DNA of 64,000 nucleotides from Clostridium sp. AN503 (GTDB lineage Bacteria > Bacillota > Clostridia > Lachnospirales > Lachnospiraceae), in assembly GCF_040719375.1 (NCBI RefSeq), contig NZ_JBFDTP010000002.1, positions 1,860,001 to 1,924,000 of the forward strand. Direction: 5' to 3'. The notes below the pieces were generated by a model. It worked only from the letters and a program-made list of their open reading frames with translations, searched no databases and was not told where the DNA came from. This document shows, one piece after another, positions 1 through 8,488 of this stretch; positions within the stretch are counted from its first letter, which is position 1; each line of letters starts with the position of its first letter. Position numbers and translations under genes: made by a program.

Positions 1-498
1 CTGCGCCCCATGTACGGTACCGCGCACCATATCATTTAAGAACAGCTCCCGCAGTATGGGCAGGCTGTTCTGATAGCTGACCCGTAAAAGATCCACATTC
101 CGGCGCTGCTTGATCTCTTCATCCAGGTTTTCCCGGACACGGTTCAAGATCTCGGAAAGCTCCTCCACATTGACCGGCTTCAGGATATATTCAGTCACAT
201 TCAGCTTGATCGCCTGCTGGGCATACTCAAAATCATCGAATCCCGAGAAGATCAGCACCTTGACAGAGGGATACTTTTGACGGATCTTCGCCGTCAGGGT
301 CAGGCCGTCCATGTAGGGCATCCGGATGTCCGTCATCACCACATCCGGCTCCAGCTGCTCGATCTTTTCCAGGGCATCCTCCCCGTTCTCCGCATCGCCG
401 ACCACTTCAAACCCCAGCCGCTGCCAGTCAATCTTCCGGATTATGCCCTTGCGCACTTCCTCCTCGTCGTCTGCCAATATTATTCGGTATAAGCTCAT
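1..498 (-). CDS. YesN/AraC-type response regulator, N-terminal part (runs off window)
   Basis: Translating the minus strand from the ATG at 498 gives a receiver domain beginning MSLYRIILADDEEEVRKG. It has the acidic pocket (ADDEE), the phosphoacceptor Asp in MTDIRMPYMDG and the conserved Lys in ILKPVN. A helical linker (residues about 130-166) of the sort found in YesN-like regulators follows. The DNA-binding part, expected to be AraC-type, lies beyond base 1, so that family label is inference. Its ATG overlaps the TGA of the upstream cobD (ATGA) and it has its own RBS (AAGGAGAGG), so it is translationally coupled to the cobalamin operon. The partner kinase is not visible. Confidence 0.88.
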   Translation of the reverse strand, partial: MSLYRIILADDEEEVRKGIIRKIDWQRLGFEVVGDAENGEDALEKIEQLEPDVVMTDIRMPYMDGLTLTAKIRQKYPSVKVLIFSGFDDFEYAQQAIKLNVTEYILKPVNVEELSEILNRVRENLDEEIKQRRNVDLLRVSYQNSLPILRELFLNDMVRGTVHGAQ

Positions 499-1586
499 TG
501 CCGCCCCTCTCCTTTGTCCAGTATCTGTCCAAGCTGTTCCAGTAAATACAGATTCTCCTCCTGCCTGCCGACGCAGACACGGTAATACCCGGCTGTAAGG
601 CCTGTAAAGTTTTTGCAGTCCCGGATCAGGATTCCCCTTAGCCTGCACTGCTCGTAAAGAGAATCCGCCTCTCCTTTTATTTCCCACGGCGCCTTAAAAA
701 GCAGGTAATTGGCATTTGAGGGATATACTTTAAACCCCAGCCCTTCAAGGCCGGATGTAAGCGCCTCCCTCTGCTGCCGCAAAAGCTCCCGCGTGCGTTC
801 CAGATATTCCCCACAGGCCTGCGGCTCCAGCGCAGCAACGCCCGCTACCTGGGCCGGAAGCGACACGCTCCAGGGCTGACGGTTTTTGTAGAGCTGCTCC
901 CACAGCCCCGCCTCCCGGCAGATCCCATAGCCCAGACGCAGCCCCGCCATAGCAAAAGTCTTGGTAAAGGCCCGCAGGACCGCCATCTGCGGATACTCCG
1001 CCGTCAGCGGGACCGCCGAGCTCTGCTCCGGGTTTTCTAAAAACTCGCAAAAACATTCATCCACAACCAGAAACGCCCGGTTCTGATGACAGGCTTTTGC
1101 CAGCTTTCGGATCTCCCCTGCGGTCACGGCAACTCCCGTCGGATTGTTGGGATTACAGAAAAACACCATATCCGTGTCCTCCGTCACCTTCTCCGCCATG
1201 TTTTCCATATCAGGGACAAATCCCCCCTGTTCCTCCAGGTGGTAATATTCCACCTGACAGCCCACGCTGCGCAGCGCCCGCTCGTATTCAAAAAAGGCAG
1301 GGGCAGGAACCAGCGCTTTCTTCGGCCTTTTTACCTGGACCAGCAGACAGATCAGCTCTGCCGCCCCGTTGCCGCAGAAGATCCGGGATGGTTCCGTCTT
1401 GTGGAGCCTGGCAAGCCGTCCGGTCAGTTCCCTGCATTCCGGGTCCGGATAGCGTCCCCAGTCCTCTACAGAATCCCGAAGCCGCCTGACCACCTGCTCC
1501 GGCATCCCAAGGGGATTTAGATTGATTGAAAAATCGTGGGAGATCACATTCCCATAAATATCCCCGCCATGTGCGTGACGCTCCAT
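495..1586 (-). CDS. cobD: L-threonine-O-3-phosphate decarboxylase (PLP, class I/II aminotransferase fold)
   Basis: A 363-aa PLP enzyme of the histidinol-phosphate aminotransferase-like family that opens with HAHGGDIYG and SINLNPLG, typical of the cobalamin CobD/CobC branch. It would make (R)-1-amino-2-propanol O-2-phosphate, the linker that CbiB attaches to cobyrate. The PLP-binding Lys is seen in AFTKTFAMAGLRLGYG, and the conserved NPNNPTG motif is present. Its start lies 43 bp inside the end of cbiB in another frame. Position in an otherwise pure cobalamin operon favours this role over histidine biosynthesis. Confidence 0.9.
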   Translation of the reverse strand: MERHAHGGDIYGNVISHDFSINLNPLGMPEQVVRRLRDSVEDWGRYPDPECRELTGRLARLHKTEPSRIFCGNGAAELICLLVQVKRPKKALVPAPAFFEYERALRSVGCQVEYYHLEEQGGFVPDMENMAEKVTEDTDMVFFCNPNNPTGVAVTAGEIRKLAKACHQNRAFLVVDECFCEFLENPEQSSAVPLTAEYPQMAVLRAFTKTFAMAGLRLGYGICREAGLWEQLYKNRQPWSVSLPAQVAGVAALEPQACGEYLERTRELLRQQREALTSGLEGLGFKVYPSNANYLLFKAPWEIKGEADSLYEQCRLRGILIRDCKNFTGLTAGYYRVCVGRQEENLYLLEQLGQILDKGEGRQ

Positions 1587-2548
1587 AGTGTTCCTCCTCC
1601 TGCTAAAAGTGCCAGTACCAATGCTGTATACATGATGCGGTTCACCCTGACGATATCCTCCGGCTCCACCGGGCGGGTGTCGTCCCCGATGAACGGCTTT
1701 TTGTGGAGTATACCGAAATACCAGGCGTCCCCTGCCAGCTGTACCCCCAGCGCCCCGGCGCAGGCAGATTCACACTGGGCGGAATTGGGGCTTTTATGGC
1801 ACCTGCGGTCCCGCCTCCAGATACGCCATGCACCTGCCCCGTCAAACCCCGGAAGCACCCACGCCGCCAGGATAAAAAAACATGCCGTCAGACGCGCCGG
1901 GATCCAGTTGACCACATCGTCCAGACGCGCCGCCGCTCTGCCAAAGTACAGATAGCGCTCATTTCGATAACCCACCATGGAATCCATGGTATTGACCGCC
2001 TTATAGAAAAAACCGCCTGCAGGCCCCAGCAGGAGCATAAAGCAGAGCGGAGCGATCACCCCGTCCGACGCATTCTCCGCCACGGTCTCCACCGCCGCCT
2101 TTGTGATCCCCCCGGCTGTCAGCTGATCCGTATCCCTGCCCACGATCATGGAGACCGCACGGCGCGCCCCCGGGATATCTCCGGCCCGCAGGGCGTCATA
2201 CACCTTCATGCTCTCGGTTTTTAAGGATCTTCCTGCCAGGATCTGTCCACACATGATCCCCATAAGGAGGAACCTTACATAGGGATGGATCCGCCCTGCC
2301 GCTGCAAGGATCAGGCCGGAAGCTGCCACGGAGGCTCCTGCCACACAGCACACCAGCAGGGTTCCCGCAGCCAGCAGGCCCTTTTTTGTCTCAGGGAATA
2401 TGCGCCGCAGAGGAGGCTCCAGCTTCTGGACCAGCCACCCCATGGCCTTCACGGGATGCCACCAGCCCTGCGGGTCTCCTATGATGCAGTCCAGCAAAAA
2501 TCCAACGTACACCGCCGCTGCATATTCCATCATTCCAAGTTCTGTCAT
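1544..2548 (-). CDS. cbiB: Adenosylcobinamide-phosphate synthase
   Basis: A 334-aa polytopic membrane protein with the CbiB hallmarks: DCIIGDPQGWWHPVKAMGW near the N-terminus, TAGGITKAAVETVAENASDG in the middle, and MDSMVGYRNERYLYFG further on. It joins the aminopropanol phosphate made by CobD to adenosylcobyrate. The segment NSAQCESACAGALGVQLAGDAWYFG near residue 260 is the family's conserved C-terminal region. The first ATG is used, with only a weak upstream AGGA; the ATG pair five codons later is an alternative start. The 3' end overlaps cobD by 43 bp. Confidence 0.92.
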   Translation of the reverse strand: MTELGMMEYAAAVYVGFLLDCIIGDPQGWWHPVKAMGWLVQKLEPPLRRIFPETKKGLLAAGTLLVCCVAGASVAASGLILAAAGRIHPYVRFLLMGIMCGQILAGRSLKTESMKVYDALRAGDIPGARRAVSMIVGRDTDQLTAGGITKAAVETVAENASDGVIAPLCFMLLLGPAGGFFYKAVNTMDSMVGYRNERYLYFGRAAARLDDVVNWIPARLTACFFILAAWVLPGFDGAGAWRIWRRDRRCHKSPNSAQCESACAGALGVQLAGDAWYFGILHKKPFIGDDTRPVEPEDIVRVNRIMYTALVLALLAGGGTLWSVTHMAGIFMGM

Positions 2549-2593
2549 CTGTCCTGTCTGTCTCCATTTTCTGTCATAATCACTGCGGCGTAT

Positions 2594-3016
2594 CTATTTG
2601 ATCCGCATTGGGATCCCGCACATCATGCGGTACACCTCATCCGCCTCCCCGGCGATCCGCTGCCCTGCACGGCCCACCGCCTCCCGGTAGTCCCGCTCTG
2701 ACCGCTCCACCGGCACGATCCCGCAGCCCACTTCATCCATGGTGATGATCTGCGTGCCGCTGCAGATCACCTCATCCGTAAAAGCATCCGGGTCCAGCCC
2801 CGCCTCCATCACCTGCCTCAAAAAGCCGTGGAAATTCACCAGGCAGGCCTTCCCGGAAACCTGGCTCCAGCAGTCCGTTCTTCCGTCCGCCATACTGTCC
2901 TCCGGACGACAGTCATCCAGGCTGCGCTCAGATGGTCCGGCGCCTTTACACTGCTCCAGAAGGCCGCGTGCATATTCTGCCTTGCCCTGACAGCTGCCGC
3001 CAACAATCAGAATCAT
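2594..3016 (-). CDS. Reduced CobU-like P-loop protein
   Basis: A 140-aa protein that keeps the CobU-type N-terminus (MILIVGGSCQGKAEYA, P-loop variant) and a CobU-like C-terminus (IITMDEVGCGIVPVE, then EADEVYRMMCGIPMRIK). It lacks the middle of CobU, including the R-I-x-x-H-R region that carries the guanylylated His. A full-length CobU is encoded at 4470-4994. It therefore probably retains nucleotide or cobinamide binding but not the guanylyltransferase step; whether it is a kinase is unknown. RBS AGGAGAG precedes the ATG by 5 bases. It sits between cobS and cbiB. Confidence 0.72.
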   Translation of the reverse strand: MILIVGGSCQGKAEYARGLLEQCKGAGPSERSLDDCRPEDSMADGRTDCWSQVSGKACLVNFHGFLRQVMEAGLDPDAFTDEVICSGTQIITMDEVGCGIVPVERSERDYREAVGRAGQRIAGEADEVYRMMCGIPMRIK

Positions 3017-3043
3017 AAGTACTCTCCTGTCTTTATCAAAATA

Positions 3044-3805
3044 TCAGAGGATCCAGGATGTCCACACCGCCAGCACTGCCAGCATGGACAGCTCCGCGAT
3101 CTGCAGAAAATATCCAGCCAGATCACCGGTCATGCCGCCGAACTCCCGCACCGCCATCCGGTAATACCAAAAGAGCGTACCAGCCCCTGTGACCACCAGA
3201 GCGGCTGCCATGCAAAAACCGCCGGCATCCCAGATAAACCCGGCTGCCAAAAGCGCCCAGACGGCCATGGAAACCTGAACAGCCCTCACCTGCGCCCCGG
3301 AAGCAAACGTGCTGGCAAGCCCGTCTTTCTTCGCTTTGGGGAACGACACCACAGACCAGCCGCTGAATGCCCTGGTCATCACATAGACTCCCGCCACGGC
3401 CGGGAAGGCCCGTTCCTTTAAAGTGCTGAAAACCGCCGCATAGATGAGCAGATAGACGCCGCCCCCGATCACGGCAAACGCCCCCGTATGGGGGTCCTTT
3501 AATATCTCCAGCTTCCGCTGCCTGTCCTGGCAGGAGCTTCTGGCATCCACCGTATCAAGAAATCCATCCATATGGATCCCTCCTGTCACCAGGAGCGGCA
3601 GAGCCGTCCCGATGCAGGCAGCAGCCGTCTCCCCCAGCCCCAGCCGTCCCGAAAGCCCGTGAAAGACCGCGACCAGCGCTCCGATCACCACACCCACCAG
3701 CGGAAAAAAGCAGAGCGCATACTTCATCCCCGCCTCGCTCCATTCCATGGCGGGCATCGGGATACGGGAATACATGGACAGAGCGATGACAAGGCTCTGG
3801 ATCAT
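3044..3805 (-). CDS. cobS: Adenosylcobinamide-GDP ribazoletransferase (cobalamin synthase)
   Basis: An integral membrane CobS of about 253 aa. Recognisable parts are YSRIPMPAMEW at the N-terminus, GIHMDGFLDTVDA with its conserved Asp residues, and LKDPHTGAFAVIGGG. It joins adenosylcobinamide-GDP to alpha-ribazole (phosphate) at the membrane. The open frame extends 24 codons further upstream, but that extension runs into the DUF4230 gene. The ATG at 3805 has a GGCGGGGG ribosome-binding site and lies 25 bp after that gene's stop, so it was chosen as the start. Confidence 0.92.
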   Translation of the reverse strand: MIQSLVIALSMYSRIPMPAMEWSEAGMKYALCFFPLVGVVIGALVAVFHGLSGRLGLGETAAACIGTALPLLVTGGIHMDGFLDTVDARSSCQDRQRKLEILKDPHTGAFAVIGGGVYLLIYAAVFSTLKERAFPAVAGVYVMTRAFSGWSVVSFPKAKKDGLASTFASGAQVRAVQVSMAVWALLAAGFIWDAGGFCMAAALVVTGAGTLFWYYRMAVREFGGMTGDLAGYFLQIAELSMLAVLAVWTSWIL

Positions 3806-3830
3806 TCCCCCGCCCCGTCCCTTATCTGGA

Positions 3831-4457
3831 TTACTCAAATTCCACCTCCAGGGTATAGCCTTCCTCGTCGTCCTCATGCTCTTTTAACAGCGCCTGGTAT
3901 AACGCCTTTAAACTGTTCCCGGCATTCTTTCGTGCATCCTCAAGGATCCCGCTGCCCACAGCTTTTTCCTCCATCAGCACATGCTGCTCCGTCAAAAACC
4001 GTGTCACATCCTCCGTGGCAAGCCCGTTGAAAATGCTGTTCTTCTCATCAAATACCGTGACAGATTCCATATCCACCTCATGGGACAGGATCCTGGCCTC
4101 TGGAATGACCACCCTGATGACCCGGTCCTCCAGCGTCACACGGATATCCTTGAGCTCCACACCAGCCTTAACGGTCCCGTCATAGGAAATGATGAACATC
4201 TTTTTGGTAAACGGAATATTCTTTCCGCCGACCTGAAGGGTGTTCTCATACCTGCCCATGTTGGTATAGTAGTATTTCGCCGTGGCAAGCTCGCCGATCT
4301 CCTGGATCTGCTGCTGAAGGATATCCTGGGTAATGGCTTCCTTTTCCTGGACCAGTCCGCCCCTTGTCCCCTTCCAGACAGCCCCCATGCCAAATGCAGC
4401 TGCCACCACGATCACCGCAGCAGCGATCGTCCAGATTCTCTTTTTTAGTTCTTTCAT
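3831..4457 (-). CDS. DUF4230 family protein, single N-terminal membrane anchor
   Basis: A 208-aa protein with a basic start (MKELKKRIW), one hydrophobic segment (about residues 9-28), and a soluble, probably extracytoplasmic, domain resembling DUF4230 (GELATAKYYYT, then a beta-rich region with KAGVELKDIRV). Its function is unknown. It is embedded between cobU and cobS with tight spacing, so it is co-expressed with cobalamin synthesis; the family has no established B12 link. A TTG two codons upstream is too near the RBS (AGGGGA), so the ATG at 4457 was chosen. Confidence 0.78.
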   Translation of the reverse strand: MKELKKRIWTIAAAVIVVAAAFGMGAVWKGTRGGLVQEKEAITQDILQQQIQEIGELATAKYYYTNMGRYENTLQVGGKNIPFTKKMFIISYDGTVKAGVELKDIRVTLEDRVIRVVIPEARILSHEVDMESVTVFDEKNSIFNGLATEDVTRFLTEQHVLMEEKAVGSGILEDARKNAGNSLKALYQALLKEHEDDEEGYTLEVEFE

Positions 4458-4469
4458 ACACAATCCCCT

Positions 4470-4994
4470 TTATCTCTGGTATTTGACCGGCAGCGGTATC
4501 CCGCAGACCACCTCAGTCACCCGGTCCGCCATGGAGGCAAGATTTTGGTTCACCTGCCCCAACAGCCCGATATAGCGCATGGTCTCCGGCTCGTATGCCT
4601 GTCCATCTGAAAATACTTCATTTGTTACTATGATAATGTCTCCAGCCTGTTTTTGCAAGTGCCGGATTCCATTCTCAATTCTGGCACAGATTTCACAATC
4701 GGTCCCTCCCGTCTCAAACTGCTCATTTGCCACCAGGTTTGACATGCATTCTAAAAGGACTGTACGCTCTTTTGCCCCCCCAAGTGCCAGATGTTCCAGG
4801 CCGGTGCAGCACTCCACCGTCGTAAACTGTTTGTCCTTCCTCATTTCCCTGTGCCGTTCTATCCGGCGGCGTCCTTCCTCTCCCCAGGGCCTCATGGTCG
4901 CCACATAATAGCGGCGTCCCCTGCATTCCATCGCAAGCCTCTCCGCATAGGCTGATTTGCCGCTGGCGCTTCCTCCCGTGACCAGATGCATCAT
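4470..4994 (-). CDS. cobU: Bifunctional adenosylcobinamide kinase / adenosylcobinamide-phosphate guanylyltransferase
   Basis: A full-length 174-aa CobU. The P-loop is GGSASGKSAYAE, followed by YYVATMRP and RRRIERHREMR, which holds the His that forms the GMP adduct. VLLECMSNLVANE and IIIVTNEVFSDG complete the family pattern. It phosphorylates and then guanylylates adenosylcobinamide. The start is the ATG at 4994, which overlaps the cbiTA stop (ATGA) and is preceded by GGAGGG at 9 bases. The frame is open 11 codons further upstream but that lies inside cbiA. Confidence 0.94.
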   Translation of the reverse strand: MMHLVTGGSASGKSAYAERLAMECRGRRYYVATMRPWGEEGRRRIERHREMRKDKQFTTVECCTGLEHLALGGAKERTVLLECMSNLVANEQFETGGTDCEICARIENGIRHLQKQAGDIIIVTNEVFSDGQAYEPETMRYIGLLGQVNQNLASMADRVTEVVCGIPLPVKYQR

Positions 4995-6970
4995 AGGACA
5001 GATCCCTCCAAAAAGCCCAGGATCCATTGCGGCGAGGAGAGATAGTAAAGATGGGGAAAACCCGCCACCATATGCTCAGTCACATACATGCAGTCCCAAC
5101 CACGGCCGCTTCCGGGCTTCTGCGCCCGCATAGAGGTACCCGGCGCCGTGCTGTCCCAGTAATGAAACTCATGTCCGCGGATACTCCCCCCGGGTCCGTT
5201 CAGCGTGATATAGCCAAACCTGGACAGTCTGCTGGTCCGGTAGCCGTTTCCTCTGATCACGCCAGCCATGGGATAGATGCCTCCATCACTGCCCTCCAGG
5301 CTGTCATGCAGGTAGAGAAACCCTCCGCACTCTGCAAGGAGCTTGACCCCGCCATCAGCCGCCCGGCGTATTTCCTCCAGCATGGAACGGTTTTCCGACA
5401 GCTGCTTTGCATAGATCTCCGGATACCCGCCTCCCAGCAGGACCGCAGCCGTCTGCTCCGGCAGGTGCGCATCTGAAAGCGGGGAAAAGGGCACCAGCTC
5501 CCAGCCGGAAGCTTCCAGAAAATCCAGGTTTTCCTGATAATAAAAGCAGAATGCCTCGTCCCTGGCAATGGCCATACGTCGTTTTTTACGGGGTCCTGCG
5601 GCTTTCTCCTCCTTTTCCGGTACGACAACCGGCGAAGCTGCCTCCGCCAGCCTGCATATACCGTCCACATCCAGGCACTGCTCCAGCCGGTCCGCCAGCA
5701 GTTCCACCCGGGCAGCAAACCGCTCCTGCTCCTCCGGTATAGAAAGCCCCAGGTGGCGGCTTTCAAACTCTGCCTCCGCGCACTTAGGCACCGCGCCCAG
5801 GCAGACAACGCCCTGTTCCTCCAGAAACGGCTTAAGCCGCTCCATCATCAGGGGAGAAGTGCGGTTTAAGATGACGCCGGCGATCCGGCTGTCCCTTTTA
5901 TACTCCCGGAAGCCTTTTAGCTCCGCCGCCAGGGACAAACTGCTCTTTTTACCGTCCACCACCAGGATCACGGGAGTATCTGTGATCCCGGCGATCTCAT
6001 ATGTACTTGCCTGCACCGTATTGCCGGCAACTCCGTCATAATATCCCATGACGCCCTCGATCACTGCCATATCCTTCATCCCGGCCCTGTTTACAAACAA
6101 CCTGCGCACCTCTGTCCTGTCCAGGAAAAAGCTGTCCAGGTTCCCTCCCGTTATCCCCAGCACATGGCGGTGGAACATGGGATCAATGTAATCAGGTCCG
6201 CATTTGAAAGCGGCGCATGACAGTCCACGCCGTTTTAAAAGCGCAAGCAGTCCGGTGGTGATCATGGTCTTTCCGCTGCCGCTTGCTGCCGCCGCTATGA
6301 GGATACGCGGTATGTGCGCTTCATCCGGCAGGTTCCTGGCAGATAAAACGCTTCTGCCTGGCATGGAGGCTTCCGCGGACACCTGAGTACCGGTAACATC
6401 TATATGCTTACCAGATACCGGCAGCCCCGCCGTTATGATATATACCGGGTTCTGTCCCTGCATCATATGATAGCCTCCCCGCACCTGGGCGCGGGATACC
6501 TGCACGCAGGTGATATCCGGCTCCATCCCGCGGCGTTTAAAGTATTCCGTGGCACGGCACAGGCTTTCCAGAGCAATCACATTGAGTACTACCTGCACCG
6601 CGGGATTCCTCTGAAATACCGTATCCAGGATCGCTTCCAGGCTGCCGCCGCTCCCTCCCACGAACACCTTATCCGGCGCCGGATACCCGTCAAGGATCTC
6701 CGGCGCTTTCCCCGATGCCACCGTCAGGTTTGAAATGCCGAACTTCTCCCTGTTGGCGCTGATCAGGCGGCACCCTTCTTCCTTCTGTTCAAACGCGTAT
6801 ACATGTCCCTCCGGAGCCAGCAGCGCCGCTTCCACAGAAACAGAACCTGTTCCGGCGCCGATATCATAGACGACGCTGTCTTTCCCAAGCTCCAGCTTCG
6901 AGAGGGACACCGCCCGCACCTCACTCTTTGTCATGGGGATATCTCCCCGGATAAAACATTCGTCTCTCAT
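4991..6970 (-). CDS. cbiTA: CbiT-CbiA fusion: cobalt-precorrin-6B C15-methyltransferase (decarboxylating) + cobyrinate a,c-diamide synthase
   Basis: One continuous 659-aa frame with two enzymes. Residues 1-185 are CbiT: IRGDIPMTKSEVRA, the SAM-binding loop YDIGAGTGSVSVEA (33-46), and FVGGSGG. After a linker of about 30 residues comes CbiA: P-loop AAASGSGKT, FKCGPDYIDPMFH, DSFFLDRTEV, and a C-terminal glutaminase part with LLAECGGFLYLHD (nucleophile Cys) and GHEFHYWDST. CbiA amidates the a and c side chains of cobyrinate. CbiT is more often separate or fused to CbiE. RBS GGAGGGG precedes the ATG at 6970, and the stop overlaps cobU. Confidence 0.92.
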   Translation of the reverse strand: MRDECFIRGDIPMTKSEVRAVSLSKLELGKDSVVYDIGAGTGSVSVEAALLAPEGHVYAFEQKEEGCRLISANREKFGISNLTVASGKAPEILDGYPAPDKVFVGGSGGSLEAILDTVFQRNPAVQVVLNVIALESLCRATEYFKRRGMEPDITCVQVSRAQVRGGYHMMQGQNPVYIITAGLPVSGKHIDVTGTQVSAEASMPGRSVLSARNLPDEAHIPRILIAAAASGSGKTMITTGLLALLKRRGLSCAAFKCGPDYIDPMFHRHVLGITGGNLDSFFLDRTEVRRLFVNRAGMKDMAVIEGVMGYYDGVAGNTVQASTYEIAGITDTPVILVVDGKKSSLSLAAELKGFREYKRDSRIAGVILNRTSPLMMERLKPFLEEQGVVCLGAVPKCAEAEFESRHLGLSIPEEQERFAARVELLADRLEQCLDVDGICRLAEAASPVVVPEKEEKAAGPRKKRRMAIARDEAFCFYYQENLDFLEASGWELVPFSPLSDAHLPEQTAAVLLGGGYPEIYAKQLSENRSMLEEIRRAADGGVKLLAECGGFLYLHDSLEGSDGGIYPMAGVIRGNGYRTSRLSRFGYITLNGPGGSIRGHEFHYWDSTAPGTSMRAQKPGSGRGWDCMYVTEHMVAGFPHLYYLSSPQWILGFLEGSVL

Positions 6971-7000
6971 GGTTCCCCTCCGGTTCCTGCTTTTGTCCTC

Positions 7001-8488
7001 TTATGTTCTCTCGATCACGACAGCCGCCAGCTCATCTGCCTCCGCCCGGCAGAATGCTTCTGCCCTGCCGGTCATGATCCTTTCATCTGGATATCCCATA
7101 CGGACACCGGCTGTCACCGACGCGTCCCCATATCCGGCCTCTGAAAGCCTGCGGCAGACACTTCCCAGGTTTTCAGCGCCCCCCAGCAGCAGAAACAGAC
7201 GCGGATGGCTGCGCAACAGCTCCACCACATCACAGTTTCTTCCATGAGCGCTGGCAAGATACATCCCCTCCCAGGATACCTGCATTCTGGCACAGAGGCT
7301 GCTGACCGACGAGATCCCCGGATATACCTTTACCTGCCAGCCGCAGTCCTCCAGGGGGCTTTCCCCACAGCGCGTCCGCAGCGCTTTTACAAGAGAAGAG
7401 CTCCCACTGTAAAACCCTGTGTCCCCTGAATATATGACTCCAATATTTCTGTATCCGGGATGGTCGTCCAGCCAGTCCAGGATCTTGTCTGCCAGATAGC
7501 GCGGCTCCTTTTTAGCCCCCGGACACCAGCGCCGTACATCCTCCAGCATACGGGGCGCTCCCAGAACGGCGTCACATGCCTGAAGAGCTTCCGCCGCCTC
7601 CAGGGTGAGCTGTCTTCCGCCTCCCATCCCCATGCCGATCAGAGAGAGCTGTCTCGCCGCTTTTGTGGGAGCTCCGCCTGAAACCGCCTGCCTCTCCTCC
7701 GCCATGGAGACGGGTTCCCTCCGAAGAAGTTCTTTCGCTTCCTCCAGAGAGACGCCCTCCTCCTTCACCGGACGCCCGATCACGATCACCCGGCAGCCGC
7801 ACTTCCTTGCCGCCATTATTTTTTCCAAAAAACCCCCGCGGTCTCCGGACTCCTTGGTCACCAACCACCGCGCCCCGATCTGGCGCAGGATAGCCCGGTT
7901 CAGCTCCTCAGAGAACGGGCCCTGCATGGCGATCAGATGAGAGCCTCCGATCCCAAGCGCTCCGCACTTATCCAGGACTGTGCTGCTTGGGAGTACTCTG
8001 GCATATATCCTGCCTTTCAGATACTTCTTCTTTGCAAAAACCTCCAGCTCCTTGCTCCCGGTAGTCAAAAGCACCGGTTCCCTGTCCCGCTCCAACAAGG
8101 CTGCTGCTGCCTCTGTGGACGGGACAAAAAAGACATCTCCATACACTGCCCCTGTCACGTCACAGCGGGAGATCTCCGCTCTCACAACCCTCCAGTAAGG
8201 AATCCCCAGCTTTTTGCACAGGGCGGCGGCCTGGCCGGTCACCACGCCTGCATAGGGATGGGTTGCATCCAGCACGATCTCCGGCTGTTCCCTGCGCATA
8301 AGGGCCTCCATGCCGTCCTCATCCAGCGCGCCGCGGCGCACCTGCACACAGGGATCCTCCCCGATCAGGCTTTCCCCATATTCCGATACCACGCTGACCA
8401 ACACAGGGACCTGGTGTTCCGACGCAAATTCCGCCAGCTCCCTCCCCTCTGAGGTCCCTCCCAAGATCAATGCCCTGACTGCACTCAT
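7001..8488 (-). CDS. cbiJE: CbiJ-CbiE fusion: cobalt-precorrin-6A reductase + cobalt-precorrin-7 C5-methyltransferase
   Basis: A 495-aa two-domain protein. Residues 1-255 match CobK/CbiJ: LILGGTSEGRELAE, VLDATHPYAGVVT, and YWRVVRAE. The C-terminal part (from about 285) is a tetrapyrrole methylase of the CbiE type: SLIGMGMGGGRQLTLEA, VLGAPRMLEDVRRW, GVIYSGDTGFYSG, and YPGISSVSSLCARM. The two would act on successive intermediates together with the CbiT part of the next gene. Its ATG overlaps the cbiG stop (ATGA), showing translational coupling. Confidence 0.92.
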   Translation of the reverse strand: MSAVRALILGGTSEGRELAEFASEHQVPVLVSVVSEYGESLIGEDPCVQVRRGALDEDGMEALMRREQPEIVLDATHPYAGVVTGQAAALCKKLGIPYWRVVRAEISRCDVTGAVYGDVFFVPSTEAAAALLERDREPVLLTTGSKELEVFAKKKYLKGRIYARVLPSSTVLDKCGALGIGGSHLIAMQGPFSEELNRAILRQIGARWLVTKESGDRGGFLEKIMAARKCGCRVIVIGRPVKEEGVSLEEAKELLRREPVSMAEERQAVSGGAPTKAARQLSLIGMGMGGGRQLTLEAAEALQACDAVLGAPRMLEDVRRWCPGAKKEPRYLADKILDWLDDHPGYRNIGVIYSGDTGFYSGSSSLVKALRTRCGESPLEDCGWQVKVYPGISSVSSLCARMQVSWEGMYLASAHGRNCDVVELLRSHPRLFLLLGGAENLGSVCRRLSEAGYGDASVTAGVRMGYPDERIMTGRAEAFCRAEADELAAVVIERT

